NCBI GenBank assembly: GCA_943356515.1
Contig: CALRFM010000067.1
Coordinates: forward strand, 1 to 6,111
DNA: 6,111 nucleotides
Direction of reading: 5' to 3'
DNA from: Patescibacteria group bacterium
GTDB taxonomy: Bacteria; Patescibacteriota; Microgenomatia; UBA1406; GWC2-37-13
Part shown: positions 5,701 to 6,111 of the stretch, piece by piece
How positions within the stretch are numbered: position 1 is the first letter of the stretch
Layout of the letters: each line of letters opens with the position of its first letter
The notes under the pieces: model-generated
Databases searched by the model: none
Seen by the model: only the letters and a program-made list of their open reading frames with translations
What the model was told of the DNA's origin: nothing
Translations under genes and position numbers: made by a program

Positions 5701-5986
5701 CTATTTGACCATATTTAGCGGACAATTCACTATTGGGGATAACATCTATTTTCCCAACTTGTCCACGGTTTTTTGACTCTATACTCCATGAAAATTCGTA
5801 TGTAGTTCCATCCAACTCGCCAACCCAACGACTAATTTGATCTTTACCAAATTGATACCCTGATGTTTGAATACGAATTTCGATTGGAGTAAAACCCCAC
5901 TCTTTTAATACCTTTTTCATTAACTCCTGGAGAATGATTTCCAAATCTCGACCTTTTTTTTGAGAATTTATTTTTACTTTGATCAT
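2768..5986 (-). CDS. Predicted defence effector: PD-(D/E)xK nuclease - TPR superhelix - PIN nuclease
   Basis: 1072 residues. Residues 1-165 look like a restriction-endonuclease fold. GRDLE (12-16) supplies the helix Glu16, FGKD (46-49) Asp49, and IESKN (69-73) the Glu70-x-Lys72 pair, in the order of Mrr-like PD-(D/E)xK enzymes. The strand ..DTWCVFSPFGK and helix ..FYEQVRAAN follow. Residues 166-255 are a linker. About 258-690 is helical with TPR units, clearest at 303-332 (YNNIGVAYNAQGKIDESL..), 264-290 and 419-450. Residues 773-900 read as a PIN domain: VFVFD (Asp778), QEEL (Glu813/814), Asp862, and FITDD (Asp877/878). Residues 905-1072 are helical with a Lys/Glu-rich end. TPR-PIN proteins with this pre-PIN segment (near 725-745, IPSYYLEKIFKRPF) are known from predicted conflict systems. 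I see no GreA/B-like domain and no NTPase. No signal peptide or membrane segment, so cytoplasmic. The ATG has a strong AGAGGTG site and overlaps the end of hsdS (ATGA), implying co-translation with a type I restriction system. DNA or RNA target unknown. Confidence 0.8.
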   Translation of the reverse strand: MIKVKINSQKKGRDLEIILQELMKKVLKEWGFTPIEIRIQTSGYQFGKDQISRWVGELDGTTYEFSWSIESKNRGQVGKIDVIPNSELSAKYGQIVISSTHVLLDTWCVFSPFGKLENHFYEQVRAANENGSQAFSIMLWTSEQQIEDLIACFPLIYKEIYKQKPIITKKVRKETLEHWKEQIIIYTKLGKNFRETLRQSTKGVVVISDKSVEDVADSVAKRVKKELHDAIIHNSTQPSPAVPSFSEDRANIAIEKAKIKEQIEEAKVFLDRGDFPEAVLRFSTILPEVENKDGFGDELARVYNNIGVAYNAQGKIDESLKYFHKAVSKKPDFLIAQTNIANAYISKAIDLPKDKAQGELKKAEEILKSLWDKVLETKEARVLHAYLRLMELQHSPEEVLKFVNDHEKDELGTISKTNCALSFYIASIFLSRYELDKASQYSEIALKLDEDVETLTLHGRVLLAKSLKDDVLPQSQSYEDIAPQFGKTENLENALKDFDKAVSVALVEKNKLFFADAVQLVRLTRTWLNRKDELNLPKERELEIPQNNMVDAVEAFRNRDFEISFDLLQKMPEYLQLPPSEIHRFARAFLYNGAVEIARKLLLQVEQVFLDKKIFTYWIDRSMVEVLLQDKNQAILSANRAIEFADKPDKKQVAYSHAGAVLLRYASEDGGDRSLDVALRFDQEFPELGVLTRINFEKEKEKLIKMFQDRRNWVEDIQKKYKENPIPSYYLEKIFKRPFIAVWSGRDPLMPIEYTITSEEFHRELKENYSKGKVFVFDYIALLTVSKLNLLQGLEKFFPRIQITFSLFQKIQEELLQQENPDLRRLWEFIRRSKTIEIVKTVPVIELRGEKIHEIFEEWVIDTLRLAKQPNYVFITDDLRFYRFSKSQDIIPINTWYIVQQSLNSGLMDRVMYSKAIGSLAECFYTFVGFNGDDLYQILADDDFKKTIRVYHLIQQVFLPGSNPKSFTQVFVHFMSKLWRSGALSEGKVLWLSYLTNIFTDIAIHIVKSGEPEKTLGEIASDFGMMWNVALSSGRKDDLLILQRDLDKILENQSYSQIKKEIEERIKEILKK

Positions 5987-6111
5987 AATTCACCTCTGAA
6001 TGCCTTAGCTAAAATTGATTGAGTGAGCCTGTCAACCTTACTTCCGGCTTTATTTTTAATATCTTGTAAGTGGTGGTTCAACTATTTTTGATCTAAAAGG
6101 TTATTTTGTAC
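5983..6111 (-). pseudogene. hsdS: C-terminal end of type I restriction specificity subunit HsdS, interrupted by an amber codon
   Basis: Entering from the right edge, the frame reads VQNNLLDQK, TAG (6084-6082), then 32 codons beginning LNHHLQDIKNKA and ending KVDRLTQSILAKAFRGEL before TGA (5985-5983). 'VD-LTQSILAKAFRGEL' is the hallmark C-terminus of HsdS, where the long conserved helix ends; HsdS directs the methylase and restriction subunits to their target site. The nine codons before the TAG also fit the family (V--LL at the start of that helix), so the TAG replaces a residue in mid-helix and does not mark a natural end. The other two frames have stops here as well. The gene may have a nonsense mutation, or there may be a base error. 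The TGA overlaps the ATG of the next gene by four bases (ATGA). Most of the gene, and any hsdM or hsdR, lie beyond the window. Confidence 0.75.
5991..5997 (-). promoter_or_regulatory. Shine-Dalgarno site of the TPR-nuclease gene
   Basis: AGAGGTG lies four bases before the ATG at 5986 and sits within the last codons of hsdS. It fixes the start and supports translational coupling. It contrasts with the apparently leaderless genes in the left half. Confidence 0.7.

Overview
AT-rich bacterial DNA. Several features suggest an uncultured lineage of the Candidate Phyla Radiation (Microgenomates-like), but no taxonomic marker is present. These features are promoter -10 boxes sitting 6-7 bases before ATG codons (leaderless genes), a Pro/Thr-rich 'PTPTP' linker in a small membrane protein, and a Phd-type antitoxin start of the kind common in those genomes. 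The lineage call is inference.

Layout, left to right. (1) 1-89, minus: the first 29 codons of a Phd/YefM-like antitoxin, with a well-formed leaderless promoter. (2) 154-807, minus: a single-pass membrane protein with a basic disordered head, a Pro-rich linker and a small beta-rich (OB-like) tail. (3) 870-1123: no gene, but about eleven copies of the 8-mer ACCGTATT in both orientations, including a perfect 15-bp palindrome and an 8-bp inverted pair. (4) 1158-1233: an extended -10 box directly before a stub that begins MNLSIGIVG, the N-terminus expected of the GTPase/ATPase YchF, and then stops. (5) 1340-1909, plus: a DUF3800 protein (predicted RNase H-fold), probably leaderless. (6) 1912-2767: a decayed stretch holding a minus-strand terminator, protein-like open frames without starts, a pair of imperfect direct repeats, and a frameshifted N-terminal fragment of an IS5-family transposase. 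(7) 2768-5986, minus: a 1072-residue protein that I read as PD-(D/E)xK nuclease, then TPR superhelix, then PIN nuclease. (8) 5983-6111, minus: the C-terminal end of a type I restriction specificity subunit (HsdS). Its stop overlaps the start of gene 7 (ATGA), and an in-frame TAG interrupts it 32 codons before the end.

How the parts fit. The right half is a defence locus: the double-nuclease TPR protein is translationally coupled to hsdS, so it is probably a passenger of a type I restriction-modification operon whose other genes lie beyond the right edge. The left half (antitoxin, membrane protein, operator-like array, truncated housekeeping start, DUF3800 gene, transposase scrap) looks like accessory DNA assembled by insertion and decay. 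The most novel items are the ACCGTATT array and the two-nuclease architecture coupled to hsdS.
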